A stretch of DNA of 64,000 nucleotides from Marinimicrobium sp050113635 (GTDB lineage: Bacteria; Pseudomonadota; Gammaproteobacteria; Pseudomonadales; Cellvibrionaceae): NCBI RefSeq assembly GCF_050113635.1, contig NZ_JBNJLT010000003.1:1-64000 (forward strand), in the 5' to 3' direction. The notes below the pieces were generated by a model. That model had not been told where the DNA came from. It made no database searches and was given only the letters and a program-made list of their open reading frames with translations. Position numbers and translations under genes: made by a program. This document shows positions 51,007-60,510 of the stretch, in pieces; positions within the stretch are counted from its first letter, which is position 1, and each line of letters starts with the position of its first letter.

Positions 51007-53997
51007 TTAGCTGTAAAGCACAACTTCCGATACCGATGTGGCGATATCGTAATCTATATCTCCAAGCGCATCAAAGTGAGCCTTCCCACATATAATTTTC
51101 AAGTTTTCTTCCATGCGACGTTTATCACTGTCGTGAGTAGTCTTGGTTTCGCGGATCAAATATACCTTTTGATCCTCCTGAAGGACTATCGCCCAGTCGG
51201 GGTTATAGTCACCCACCGGCGTGGGGATAGTGAACCAGCGGGGCAGCTTACAGAAGAATTTGACATTGTCGGCGCCGTCCAACGCATGGGCGGTTTGACG
51301 CTCAATATGCGAGTCACACTCGATATAGTCATAGGGCGTTTGCACCCTATCGCCGCCGTGTCCATATTGCACCTTGTAAGCTCGGTCCAGGTAAGTTTCC
51401 AGCTCGGGCTCGTCGAACAGCTCCATTCGATAGTTCTCCCCCGCCAACTTCTCGTAGCGGATACCATCCACCAGCAATTCATCCAAAGCCTTATGGATTT
51501 GCTTGCTGGCCTCGGTGATAAAGCCTTGGGGATTGGCCTTGAAATCACTCAGGCGGCCACACCGTTTAATAATGGTCAACAGAGTGCCGCGGGTTAGCTG
51601 CGTACGTGTCTGCAAGGTGCCCAGCAGGTCCGGCAAATGTTGATGCGAGCCTATATAACGTTCCTTCGGAGTCTGGATCTGACGGTCACTGCCGAATCCA
51701 GCGTCGGTCAGCTTTGCCTGAGTCAACCCCACCGTCAGGCTAACGGGTTTGATGGCAGGCATGAACTGGAGCTTATGGCTCGCCAGGTCGACCAGCTCCT
51801 TCGTACTAAAGCGAATAGCGTAGCGAGTTTTCTGACTGATTTTCTCCCACAGCGCCTGAAAATCAGGGTTCAGCTCCACTCGTTTGTTATAGCTTACTGA
51901 GGCGCGTTTTCGCGCATTCTGAACACGCCCTTCGAACATAAAGCTGCGCAGCTTGTCGATGATCTCGTGCTCCAGATGCTGATACTCGGGCGGAACCTGC
52001 AACTGGAAATGCAAGTCCTCCGGCTGGAACTTTTCGGTAATATCACCCTTGGCCGTCAAATAGCCCTCGGCTTTGAGCGCCTGCCACAAGTGACGCGAGC
52101 GCTCCTGACCCAAGGTCTCCGGTTCTCCTTCGGGCCCCTCTTCGCTCTCCGCAATCACCAACGGTGCGAAGGAGATTGCCGGTACGCGGCCGAACTTGAA
52201 CCCTCCGCCAATGTCTTTTTCCATATCAGTCTGCAACTCTTTGGCGTACTGCTCGAAAGATTCACTGGCAATGACAGTTAGGCGGTTAACTTGTGGGCTG
52301 TAAACCCGGTCGCCATTGGCATCCACGGCCAGACGCAAGCCGCGCCCTAACGTTTGCCGGCGTTCCTTCTCGCTGCCGAACTCGCGCAGCGAGCAAATCT
52401 GAAAGACATTGGGGTTATCCCAGCCTTCCTTCAGCGCAGAGTGGCTGAAGATAAAGCGTAGCGGCTCGCTGTCGTCCAGCAGTCGCTCCTTGTTCTTCAT
52501 AATCAACTCGTAGACTTCGGCATCCGTTGCCGTAGTGCCGCTGGTATCCTTCAACTCCACGACCTTTCCACGCTTTTTCAGCTCTGCAAAATAACCGTCA
52601 TGCACCTGGCTCACATTCCGCTTCGGCAGGTCTTTAAACTGCGGCATTTGCGCCACTTCACGGTAAGCTTCTTCAAACCATTGAGCAAGCTTACCATTCT
52701 GGCGATTGCCCTGTTCATCGTAATACCGGTAATTAGCCACCTTATCCACAAAGAACAGCGACAGCACTTTTACGGGCATGGCTTGTTTGTGCAGGTTGCG
52801 CTCTTTTTTAAAGTGTTCCTCTACGGTCTGGCGAATCTGCTCTTTGAGCACATGGTCGTGAATGCCGTCTTTCTCCTGCTCCGGCTCCAGCACCACATTG
52901 TTGGCAAAACGCACATACTCCGAGCCCGGCTCGGCGTAAATTTCATCTACCACGTAGCCTTCGTAGCCCGAGCGATTGGTGTGGTCCGTAAGATCAGTGC
53001 CCTGCTTTAGCTTGACTGACTTCTCCCGAGTGCCATTGGGCGTATCTTCAAAAATAACCACCGTTGCGGAGGGTGTCTTTGCCTTGCCCTGGTAGCCAAT
53101 TTTACTCAGCTTTAGGTAAGACTCATTGATATTGCTCTCGGACTCAATAGACGCCACCGCAATCTGCTTGACCAGCTTCATATCGTAAGCTTTGACCGGC
53201 CCAAGCTGGTAGACCACATTGTAGGGGTTGCGGTGGGTTGCAGAGTATCGTAGAGCGAACAGCGGCTGCAGGTGGTTAATAGCGCGCTTGGCCTTGGCCG
53301 TGTTATCCACAGACTGCGGCTCATCAATAATCAGTACAGGGCGCACGTCCTGGATAAACTCAATGGGTTTAACCCCGGACATCCGATCCTGTTCGCGGTG
53401 AATGACTGAAAGCTTTTTGATCTGCTCCGGCGTGAGGTTATCGTAGCTTTCTACGTCCCCAGCGTCGCGCTGAAAAGCCTGAATGTTAATCACCATGATT
53501 TGCAAGGTATTGGCGGTGGCAAACTGACGCACCTTGGACAAATCCTTGGCGCTGTACACATAGTGATCAAACGGCACCTTGTCGTACAGACCCTGAAAGT
53601 GGTCCTTCATCATCGCCAGCGAAGATAGCACGCCTTCGCGAATGGCCACCGAGGGCACCACAATAATAAACTTTCTCAGCCCCAAGCGCTTGTGTAACTC
53701 AAAAATGCTGCGTAAGTACACGTAGGTTTTACCCGTACCCGTTTCCATCTCCACGGAGAAGTTGGGAAAGGGGTAGATATCATCGTCCTCGAACAGACGG
53801 GCAGATTTTTCAATATGGTTTTGCTCCTGCACTTTGTGCAGGTTATCCAACACTTTCTCCGCGTCCAATGTGAGGGTATTGGCGATACCAAGCCGGCGAT
53901 AAGGTTCGCCCGCGGTGGAAAGGCCCTCAAAGATGGATAGGGTGGACTCGAGGGCATCCTGCTGATAATCCAGGCTGGGGTTAAATTTCAATTTCAT
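51007..53997 (-). CDS. res: Type III restriction enzyme, Res subunit
   Basis: The 996-residue protein has an N-terminal superfamily 2 helicase core: Walker A METGTGKT (84-91), Walker B IIDEPQ (225-228), SATH, then SALKEGWDNP and the RQTLGRGLRL motif VI. A C-terminal PD-(D/E)xK nuclease is visible, with PD at 933-934 and ETK at 950-952. Type III Res needs Mod for site recognition and cuts 25-27 bases away after ATP-driven communication between two sites (family knowledge). It starts 12 bases after the mod stop. All catalytic motifs look intact. Confidence 0.94.
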   Translation of the reverse strand: MKLKFNPSLDYQQDALESTLSIFEGLSTAGEPYRRLGIANTLTLDAEKVLDNLHKVQEQNHIEKSARLFEDDDIYPFPNFSVEMETGTGKTYVYLRSIFELHKRLGLRKFIIVVPSVAIREGVLSSLAMMKDHFQGLYDKVPFDHYVYSAKDLSKVRQFATANTLQIMVINIQAFQRDAGDVESYDNLTPEQIKKLSVIHREQDRMSGVKPIEFIQDVRPVLIIDEPQSVDNTAKAKRAINHLQPLFALRYSATHRNPYNVVYQLGPVKAYDMKLVKQIAVASIESESNINESYLKLSKIGYQGKAKTPSATVVIFEDTPNGTREKSVKLKQGTDLTDHTNRSGYEGYVVDEIYAEPGSEYVRFANNVVLEPEQEKDGIHDHVLKEQIRQTVEEHFKKERNLHKQAMPVKVLSLFFVDKVANYRYYDEQGNRQNGKLAQWFEEAYREVAQMPQFKDLPKRNVSQVHDGYFAELKKRGKVVELKDTSGTTATDAEVYELIMKNKERLLDDSEPLRFIFSHSALKEGWDNPNVFQICSLREFGSEKERRQTLGRGLRLAVDANGDRVYSPQVNRLTVIASESFEQYAKELQTDMEKDIGGGFKFGRVPAISFAPLVIAESEEGPEGEPETLGQERSRHLWQALKAEGYLTAKGDITEKFQPEDLHFQLQVPPEYQHLEHEIIDKLRSFMFEGRVQNARKRASVSYNKRVELNPDFQALWEKISQKTRYAIRFSTKELVDLASHKLQFMPAIKPVSLTVGLTQAKLTDAGFGSDRQIQTPKERYIGSHQHLPDLLGTLQTRTQLTRGTLLTIIKRCGRLSDFKANPQGFITEASKQIHKALDELLVDGIRYEKLAGENYRMELFDEPELETYLDRAYKVQYGHGGDRVQTPYDYIECDSHIERQTAHALDGADNVKFFCKLPRWFTIPTPVGDYNPDWAIVLQEDQKVYLIRETKTTHDSDKRRMEENLKIICGKAHFDALGDIDYDIATSVSEVVLYS

Positions 53998-54009
53998 ACC
54001 GGCAGCGCC

Positions 54010-55953
54010 CTAAACGGTTTTAAAGTCGATTTGATCGATTTTTTCTTTGCCCTGGTTGTGGGCTTCGAAGGTTTTGACCGCGTTGGTTTTAAGTTGGTCG
54101 TTGCCGTGAAAGGCCTTGTCCAGGCAGATAAACTGGCCGGGGGCTTTCTTCAAAACCGCATCAATCAGGGCCTGGTCGATAGTGTCTTCAAGGTGGACCA
54201 GAAGGACTCCATCGGCGACGGAGAACAGGGAGTGACCAGCCAGTTCAATGGTTTCAATGCGCTCGGAAGGCAATACCCCGGCCTTGATCAGCAGCTCGTA
54301 CAATAGGTCTTCTTGAGTGGCATTGGGATCGATGTGGTCGACATTGAGCTCCATCTGCTGGAGGAGCTCTTCCTCGGAGATATCTTTGGCGGGCGCTTGC
54401 CAGAGCTTGAAGTTGCTTTGGTTGAGCTTTAACACCTTGAACCCGATGTCCAACTCCTCCTGCCCATTAAAGTCGAGCTGTCCTTCACTTTCCTCCCGAA
54501 CCTTATTGCCTGCGCGGCGAATTCTTTCCTTAGCGATATCTGAGATTGTGGAGAGCCCCATCTTTTCAGCCTCACTACCGTCTTCGCAAGGTTCCGGCAA
54601 TTGAACCAACAAAAATCTGGTTTGGAAACCTGAAAGATTTTCTCGGTAAACCGCCTCCGCTAAAGAGCCAGATCCTGAAAAAAAGTCCAATACGATCCCA
54701 GGATTGGACGATAGCTTTAACAGCGTTTGCAAAAGCTTAACGGGTTTCGGAGTTTCAAAAGCAGCGATGCCATCAAAAAGCTCCTTTATTTTATTCTTTG
54801 CCGCCTCTGTCGTTCCAACATCTTCGGCGAAAAATATACTTTCAGGAGTCAACCCTCTCTCCTTTGCCTCAAGGAAGGTTTTGACTCTAGGAACACCATT
54901 TCCGTCCTTTCCAAACCAAATGCGATTATCCTCAATGGCTTGATTCATTGCTTTTTCAGTATATAGCCAGCATCTACCGCTCTCTAGCTTATGCACTTTT
55001 CCGTTGGGCGCGGTCAAGTCATAAAATTGACTTTTAGTACCGTGCCCAGCCTGAGCAGTGGCCGGGTCAGATTTCCAGAGTCCGCGGGGATCGTTATCCG
55101 GATTTTTGTAGTTCGCCAGAGCCTTCTCGTTCATCGGAAGCTGAGATATTGGACGGTCACTTTCCCATGCGTTGCGTGAATAACAGAGAATATAGTCATG
55201 TCGTGTCGAGACAATCTTCCGATTCTCTCGGTTTGTTCTTTTCTCCCATATAAATTGAGCAATAAAATTCTCCTCCCCAAAAATCTCATCACACATCCGC
55301 CGAAGGTTCTCTACCTCATTATCATCGATTGAGATAAAGATCACGCCATCCTCCCGCAAGAGATTGCGGGCCAGGTAGAGGCGCGGATACATCATATTGA
55401 GCCACTTGGTGTGAAAGCGGCCCTCGTTGGCGGTGTTGGTGGAGAAGGTTCGGCCTTCGTTATCCTTCAGGCCCGCGTACTGCAAGTAGGTATCCAGGCT
55501 TTCGCTGAAGTTATCCGGGTAGATAAACTCCTTGCCGGTGTTGTAGGGCGGGTCGATGTAGATCATCTTGACCTTGCCGTAGTAGCTCTTTTGCAGGAGC
55601 TTGAGCACCTCCAAGTTGTCGCCTTCAATAAACAGGTTTTCGGTGGTGTCGAAGTCCACCGACTCCTCCCGGCAGGGCTTGAGGGTGGCACGGGAAGGCT
55701 CCTGAATTAGTCGGAGGCAATCGCGTTTTCCCGGCCAGTCCATGCCGTAGCGTTCGCGCCGGTTGTCATAGACCTCGCTTACGCTGCCCAGCTCGGCTTT
55801 CAGGCGCTCAAAGTCTATGGTTTCCACCAGCTCGCCTTTGTCGTTGCGCGTCTCGGTAAAGGCTCCGGGAAACAGCTGCTTGAGCTCCTTTTTGCGCTGC
55901 TCGGCAATATTCAGAGATTCGCCGTTCATTTGGGTCGTGTTGTCTTTGCTCAT
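54010..55953 (-). CDS. mod: Type III DNA adenine methyltransferase, Mod subunit
   Basis: The 647-residue protein is a beta-class N6-adenine methyltransferase: the catalytic DPPYNTG (134-140) precedes the AdoMet-binding DFFSGSGS (423-430). The segment between (about 230-410) is the expected target recognition domain and is visibly more AT-rich at the DNA level than the rest. Mod both methylates the host and directs Res. No simple-sequence repeats suggesting phase variation were seen. It lies 36 bases after the AlbA_2 gene. Confidence 0.95.
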   Translation of the reverse strand: MSKDNTTQMNGESLNIAEQRKKELKQLFPGAFTETRNDKGELVETIDFERLKAELGSVSEVYDNRRERYGMDWPGKRDCLRLIQEPSRATLKPCREESVDFDTTENLFIEGDNLEVLKLLQKSYYGKVKMIYIDPPYNTGKEFIYPDNFSESLDTYLQYAGLKDNEGRTFSTNTANEGRFHTKWLNMMYPRLYLARNLLREDGVIFISIDDNEVENLRRMCDEIFGEENFIAQFIWEKRTNRENRKIVSTRHDYILCYSRNAWESDRPISQLPMNEKALANYKNPDNDPRGLWKSDPATAQAGHGTKSQFYDLTAPNGKVHKLESGRCWLYTEKAMNQAIEDNRIWFGKDGNGVPRVKTFLEAKERGLTPESIFFAEDVGTTEAAKNKIKELFDGIAAFETPKPVKLLQTLLKLSSNPGIVLDFFSGSGSLAEAVYRENLSGFQTRFLLVQLPEPCEDGSEAEKMGLSTISDIAKERIRRAGNKVREESEGQLDFNGQEELDIGFKVLKLNQSNFKLWQAPAKDISEEELLQQMELNVDHIDPNATQEDLLYELLIKAGVLPSERIETIELAGHSLFSVADGVLLVHLEDTIDQALIDAVLKKAPGQFICLDKAFHGNDQLKTNAVKTFEAHNQGKEKIDQIDFKTV

Positions 55954-55989
55954 AAAAGGTTGTGGTCCGCAGTAAATCGTATTCTGTTA

Positions 55990-57240
55990 TCAGCTTCGGT
56001 AAGGCTGAGCTTTGGCAGCGAAGATGGTGAGCTGTAGCTCTTCTCCCACCATTTGGTACTCGGGCCTCAGGCCCGACAGGGCGAGGGATTCGTTGAGGAT
56101 CACCGGCACACCTTCGCCACGCTTGTCCATTACGTGAGAGCGATTGATAGCCCCGTGCTCAAAAGGGCAACGCGCCAGCAGGCTGGTAATCACCTGGTTG
56201 CGGGAGGCCTGCCGATCGGACAGTTCGTCCACCTCCATGGTATTCACGAGTGCCCCCGGCGAGCAGAGTACCAGCCTATCCGCGAACATATGCAGGCGGA
56301 TATGCGCACCATAGATATCGTAATCCCGGTGGGCCACTGCGTTGACCAGCGCTTCGAACACCGCTGTAAGGCTGTATTGAGGTACGTCTTCCCGGCCGAG
56401 GAGCTTACGGGCCGCTACGCGCTGATTCTTTTCCACGAACGCAAGAGCCCCAGCCACTTGCTGGTCCAAAGGACCAGCAAAATCCATGGCATCGAGCTGC
56501 TCGTCCGAATCCCGCTCCTCCCCTCCATAGCAGACGGCCTGAATGTAAGCGTTGGGTAACCATTGAGATGGGTTAGGAGTGCCCAGTAACACGCCGGAGA
56601 CGCTTAGCTTTTCTACGTCATCATCGTCTTTGACTAACATACGCAACTTGCGTAATTGCGTATGCTCCGGCTGAGCGGCTTCGCGCAGAAACTTGCGATA
56701 AAGCGTTGGGTCCAGATCATCCGCTTGTGTGCCAGGCACAGGCCGCTCGTCTAGCCAGATCATACGGGCTTGGCTGCGCTGCATCATCAATCGGGCCAAG
56801 TAGTCTTGGCGCATGGGCTGGCAAGATTCAGCCACCCGGTGCAGATAGCGGCCCTGGCTGCTGTGTACAAACAGGCTTTTGTCAATGGTTACATGAACGA
56901 TGTTTTTCGGCTCGCCATGTGCGTCGGGCAGCTCCAACAGCTGGGTGGCAATCGGAAGTGGTGGCTCGACGGTATCGCTAGCGGCCGCCTTGAGGCGCTG
57001 CTGTACTGCATCCAGCATATCCGTGGGAATGCCGAAGACTGATCGAGTTTTGTCGTCCACACCCAGCACCAGGTAGCCGCCTTTCTGGTTGGCAAAGGCG
57101 GCCATTTCGTCGGCCAGTTCTTTCTGGGAGGGGCCCTTGATTTTGCTACCCTTAATTTCCACCCGCTTAAACTCGTAACGGGAGTCCTCGCCCAGACGAA
57201 CTTGATAGAGCAGCTCTTTGAGCAATTTTTCTCTGTTCAT
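55990..57240 (-). CDS. AlbA_2/Schlafen-type ATP-binding protein with GHKL-like C-terminus
   Basis: The 416-residue protein has an N-terminal AlbA_2 (AAA_4, Schlafen-like) domain (about 1-140; RYEFKRVEIKG, DEMAAFANQKGGYLVLGVDD). A C-terminal histidine-kinase-like ATPase fold (about 290-400) has the N-box-like VFEALVNAVAHRDYDIYG and RLVLCSPGAL. Proteins of this layout are annotated as RecG-like helicase-related or transcriptional regulators; their biochemical function is unsettled. Placement between a SNF2 helicase and mod in one operon suggests a regulatory or nucleic-acid-sensing part of the defence system. Confidence 0.85.
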   Translation of the reverse strand: MNREKLLKELLYQVRLGEDSRYEFKRVEIKGSKIKGPSQKELADEMAAFANQKGGYLVLGVDDKTRSVFGIPTDMLDAVQQRLKAAASDTVEPPLPIATQLLELPDAHGEPKNIVHVTIDKSLFVHSSQGRYLHRVAESCQPMRQDYLARLMMQRSQARMIWLDERPVPGTQADDLDPTLYRKFLREAAQPEHTQLRKLRMLVKDDDDVEKLSVSGVLLGTPNPSQWLPNAYIQAVCYGGEERDSDEQLDAMDFAGPLDQQVAGALAFVEKNQRVAARKLLGREDVPQYSLTAVFEALVNAVAHRDYDIYGAHIRLHMFADRLVLCSPGALVNTMEVDELSDRQASRNQVITSLLARCPFEHGAINRSHVMDKRGEGVPVILNESLALSGLRPEYQMVGEELQLTIFAAKAQPYRS

Positions 57241-57255
57241 GGGGGTAGCTCCGCT

Positions 57256-60093
57256 TTAGTGGTCGAGCGACCAGCTCAGGGTAAACAGTGTGTTGACTTT
57301 ACAGGTAAGGTCGAGCTTCTGACTCACTTCGTCCAGCAGCTCATCTTCCTGCTCTTCAATGCGTTTTTTCGATTCGTGGTACTCCGCCAGGGCATCGTCC
57401 CGTTTGCGCTCTAGCTTGCGCAACGCTTTCTTGGCCTCAATTTTTTCGGCGGTAGACGCCAATTGCCGTGCTTCACGCTTGAACTGGCGAATTTCGCCAT
57501 CCAGATCTTCCACGGTTTTCATCAGCGCATCGCGACGATCCTGGGCCCAGCGCTCCAGCTTGTCGGACTCTTGCTCGAGATATTCATCCAGTTCCGCTTC
57601 CGTTTGTCGGGTGGATTCTTCAAGCACTTCAGCCTGCCACTGATCAAAATAGCCCTCTGGAACAGGCCAAGGGATCTGCTCTGCGTCAGCGGGAATGCAC
57701 AGTAAATGCTCCGCGTTCTCCCGCGAAAGTCTTTCTCCTTTCTCTGTGGTCGCCAACACCACGAGCTGAGTGCGCTCAGATTTACCCTCATTGAAGGAGG
57801 CTCGAATCTCGAGGGCGGTCAGATAGCCAGACCGCCCAATATAGGGCTTGAGAGCGGCGTACTGGCCATCCAGAGCGTCGTAATGAAACGCCAGGTGAGC
57901 GGGTTCTAGCCGGTAGGCTTTCGCCCGGCGCACGAGATCCCAGGCCAAATAGTGTTCGGTCGCCTGCAGGCGGAAGAACTCGGAATCGTGCTCCTGCGCC
58001 AACGGCCAGGTTAGGTCGTAACGATGGCCCTGATGGTAGAAGTGATTCTGATTGAACTCAGCATTAGGGAGTTCTGCCCGCGCCAGGCTCAGCAGGACTC
58101 GCTCGTACTCTCTGAGAAAGTCGTTGCTCTGATCTCTGCAGTTCTTCAGGTTGGCAACGACATCGATATCAAAATGCTCCATTAAGGTTTGGCGGGCAGC
58201 CGCCTCTCGAACTTCTAACTTCTCCTTGAGCTCTTCCTGTAACCGATCGAACTCATATTCGATAGCACTGTCCGATCGGCATTTTTGATAAATTTCGTAA
58301 ATTCGCCTTTCAATATCGATATTACCTTCAATGGCGCCCAACACCTGGTCCGATGCGCCAAATACACCTTCAAACAATTTGAGTTTTTCACTCAGCAACT
58401 GAAATACACGCTTGTCAGCCAGATTCTTACGATTGACAAAATTGACCACGACCACATCGTTTTTTTGGCCATAGCGGTGAACGCGACCAATGCGCTGCTC
58501 AACTTTCTGCGGGTTCCAAGGCAGATCGTAGTTGATCAGCAGGGAGCAGAATTGAAGGTTGATGCCCTCGCCACCAGCTTCTGTGGATATTAAAATATCG
58601 GCCTTATCACTGCGAAAGTAATCTACAAGAGCCGCTTTCATGTCGGCGGTTTTGGAGTTGCTAACACGAGAGGAGCCTTCGTGCTCTTCCAGCCAAGCTT
58701 GATAGATGGCTCTGGACGATGTATCACTGTTGGAGCCATTGAGCAATACAGTACGACCACTATAGCCGTTGTCTTGTAACAAGTTATTCAAATATTCCTG
58801 AGTTCTGCGAGATTCGGTAAACACCACTGCTTTCCGTTGGCCGCCGAGGCGTTCGGTAAAATCCATGGCTTTGCCAAGCACCGTCAACAACGCTTTTCCC
58901 TTAGCGTTGAACGTAATACTTTGAGCCAGATGTTGGTACTCGCTGAGAAGCTCTATTTCCTCCTGCAGCTTGCTAGTTCCTGCCTTTTTGGTGCATTCGG
59001 TCCCTTCGCCGTCATCACTCCAGTCGTGATCAAGCCAATCGTCGGCGGACTCGATGTCATTCAACTCGTCTTCATCCACCAACTGTTGCTTCTTCAGGCG
59101 CTCGACCATGCCTTTTAGAGTGTCTGCAACAGCGAACGATGAGGAGGCCAAAGTCTTGCGCAACCCAATACTCACCAGATGAAGCGCCTGAGGGCTGATG
59201 GCTTGTATATCCTCAGATTTAAGATAGTGAGACAGTTTTTTGTATAGCTCCCACTCCTCTGGCTCAGGGGTGAAGTCCTGAGTCAAGGAGTAACGGTTGG
59301 TGAAGTTGATTCCACCTTCCTGCTGAACCTGACGACGCAAAGTGCGATGGCACAGGGGCTGGATTCGCTGCTTCAGATCCTCCAGGGCTTCTTTATCTTT
59401 CTGGCGATTGACGTAAAGCGTACGAAACGATTTGGCGTCCCCAAAGAAATGAGGATCAATCACCTGGCTCAGGCCATAAAGCTCCATCAGGCTGTTCTGA
59501 ATGGGCGTGGCGGACAGCAATACTCGGCTGTCCGCATGACCGGTCGCTTTTTCAATGGCCTTGGCTCGCTTACTGCCATTTTTCTGGTAAATATTTCTAA
59601 GCTTGTGGGCCTCATCAAAGACCACCAGATTCCAGGAAACCAGCATGACCTTATCTTTCTGACTGGCGAGGTATTCGTAGGAACAAATCACAACCTTCTC
59701 GTCCTGTAAGAACGGGTTGGCATGTCCGCCTCTCGCCAGCTGGCTCGCAATCTTGCTGTCAATAATGACAGAAGGCAGCTCAAACTTGTCAATAAGCTCT
59801 TGGCTCCACTGTTTGCGCAGGGAGGCCGGAACGACCAGCAGGATATTCCGCTTGTGCTCCGCCCATTTCTGGGCCATCACCAAGCTAGCCTCAATGGTTT
59901 TACCCAGACCCACTTCATCCGCCAGCAATACCCCTTTTTCAAGCGGGGACTTCAGCGCAAACCGGGCTGCGTAAATCTGGTGAGGATTCATATCCACACG
60001 GGCCGAGGCCATGGCTTTGGAGACTTGGTTTTCAACCTTCCCGGACTGAGTGAGCCAGTGGGCGAAATAATGGCTTTGGTGGGGTGTAAACAT
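57256..60093 (-). CDS. SNF2-family helicase/translocase of the defence cassette
   Basis: The 945-residue protein has a full SNF2/RapA-type motor: ADEVGLGKT Walker A (62-66), VVFDEAHKLRN (DEAH 160-163), LLSATPIQN (194-200), then the helicase C domain with TEAGGEGINLQF and QRIGRVHRYGQ. The last 150 residues are strongly charged and predicted coiled coil. Such motors translocate on double-stranded DNA and occur in DISARM (DrmD) and other phage defence systems. ATG 60093, two bases after the HTH stop and preceded by GGGGAAG, is preferred to an earlier in-frame start. Confidence 0.92.
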   Translation of the reverse strand: MFTPHQSHYFAHWLTQSGKVENQVSKAMASARVDMNPHQIYAARFALKSPLEKGVLLADEVGLGKTIEASLVMAQKWAEHKRNILLVVPASLRKQWSQELIDKFELPSVIIDSKIASQLARGGHANPFLQDEKVVICSYEYLASQKDKVMLVSWNLVVFDEAHKLRNIYQKNGSKRAKAIEKATGHADSRVLLSATPIQNSLMELYGLSQVIDPHFFGDAKSFRTLYVNRQKDKEALEDLKQRIQPLCHRTLRRQVQQEGGINFTNRYSLTQDFTPEPEEWELYKKLSHYLKSEDIQAISPQALHLVSIGLRKTLASSSFAVADTLKGMVERLKKQQLVDEDELNDIESADDWLDHDWSDDGEGTECTKKAGTSKLQEEIELLSEYQHLAQSITFNAKGKALLTVLGKAMDFTERLGGQRKAVVFTESRRTQEYLNNLLQDNGYSGRTVLLNGSNSDTSSRAIYQAWLEEHEGSSRVSNSKTADMKAALVDYFRSDKADILISTEAGGEGINLQFCSLLINYDLPWNPQKVEQRIGRVHRYGQKNDVVVVNFVNRKNLADKRVFQLLSEKLKLFEGVFGASDQVLGAIEGNIDIERRIYEIYQKCRSDSAIEYEFDRLQEELKEKLEVREAAARQTLMEHFDIDVVANLKNCRDQSNDFLREYERVLLSLARAELPNAEFNQNHFYHQGHRYDLTWPLAQEHDSEFFRLQATEHYLAWDLVRRAKAYRLEPAHLAFHYDALDGQYAALKPYIGRSGYLTALEIRASFNEGKSERTQLVVLATTEKGERLSRENAEHLLCIPADAEQIPWPVPEGYFDQWQAEVLEESTRQTEAELDEYLEQESDKLERWAQDRRDALMKTVEDLDGEIRQFKREARQLASTAEKIEAKKALRKLERKRDDALAEYHESKKRIEEQEDELLDEVSQKLDLTCKVNTLFTLSWSLDH

Positions 60094-60095
60094 GC

Positions 60096-60293
60096 TTAGA
60101 GCTTCCCCTCCGGCGGTGTTTGGCGGTTTAGCCACTCATCCACGGCGCTTTTACTGAAACGCCACTGCTTGCCCAACTTCTGCCCAGGAATACGCCCCTC
60201 TTGGACGAGCTTGTAGAGGGTCGACTTCGAGACCTTGAGGTATAGGGCCAGCTCATCTAAGGTCATAACGGCGTTTTGGGAGTCGTTGGTCAT
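60096..60293 (-). CDS. Small HTH_17/excisionase-type DNA-binding protein
   Basis: The 65-residue protein has the MerR-like excisionase helix-turn-helix: MTLDELALYLKVSKSTLYKLVQEGRIPGQKLGKQWRF and SKSAVDEWLN. It is the first gene of the defence operon, and its stop is two bases before the SNF2 ATG, so the two are translationally coupled. It is probably a regulator of the cassette; with no integrase nearby, a true excisionase role is unlikely. Confidence 0.88.
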   Translation of the reverse strand: MTNDSQNAVMTLDELALYLKVSKSTLYKLVQEGRIPGQKLGKQWRFSKSAVDEWLNRQTPPEGKL

Positions 60294-60374
60294 AGAAATT
60301 AACAGTTTTTAGCGAATATTTGGGAATTTACAGAGAAAAGGGCATGAATTCAAGATCGCCCACACGGGGGAGCG

Positions 60375-60380
60375 ATTATA
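60375..60380 (-). promoter_or_regulatory. Possible -10 of the defence operon
   Basis: TATAAT reads leftwards 82 bases before the HTH ATG, followed by CGCTCCCCC. No clear -35 at normal spacing. The region 60294-60510 is AT-rich and otherwise contains nothing I recognise. Confidence 0.4.
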
Positions 60381-60510
60381 AGAAGCGAGAGTTTTTGAGT
60401 TATAGGCCAGTTTGAGGGCAACGGCCATTTAGAGGTCGCCCCCAAGCCAATAAATATTTCAAAGAGCTGAGTTGGATACCTGTTTAATTATCTATAAAAG
60501 TTCAGATCTT

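Noticed and set aside
54010..55953. Phase-variable Mod
   Set aside because: No tetra- or pentanucleotide repeats or long homopolymers were found in or just before the gene.
51007..60293. Assignment of the island to DISARM or BREX
   Set aside because: The SNF2 gene recalls DrmD, but drmA, drmB and drmC, and the BREX genes brxC/pglY and pglZ, are absent, while a complete type III mod/res pair is present.
60096..60293. Excisionase of an integrated element
   Set aside because: No integrase, tRNA target or flanking direct repeats were seen, and the gene is coupled to the helicase.
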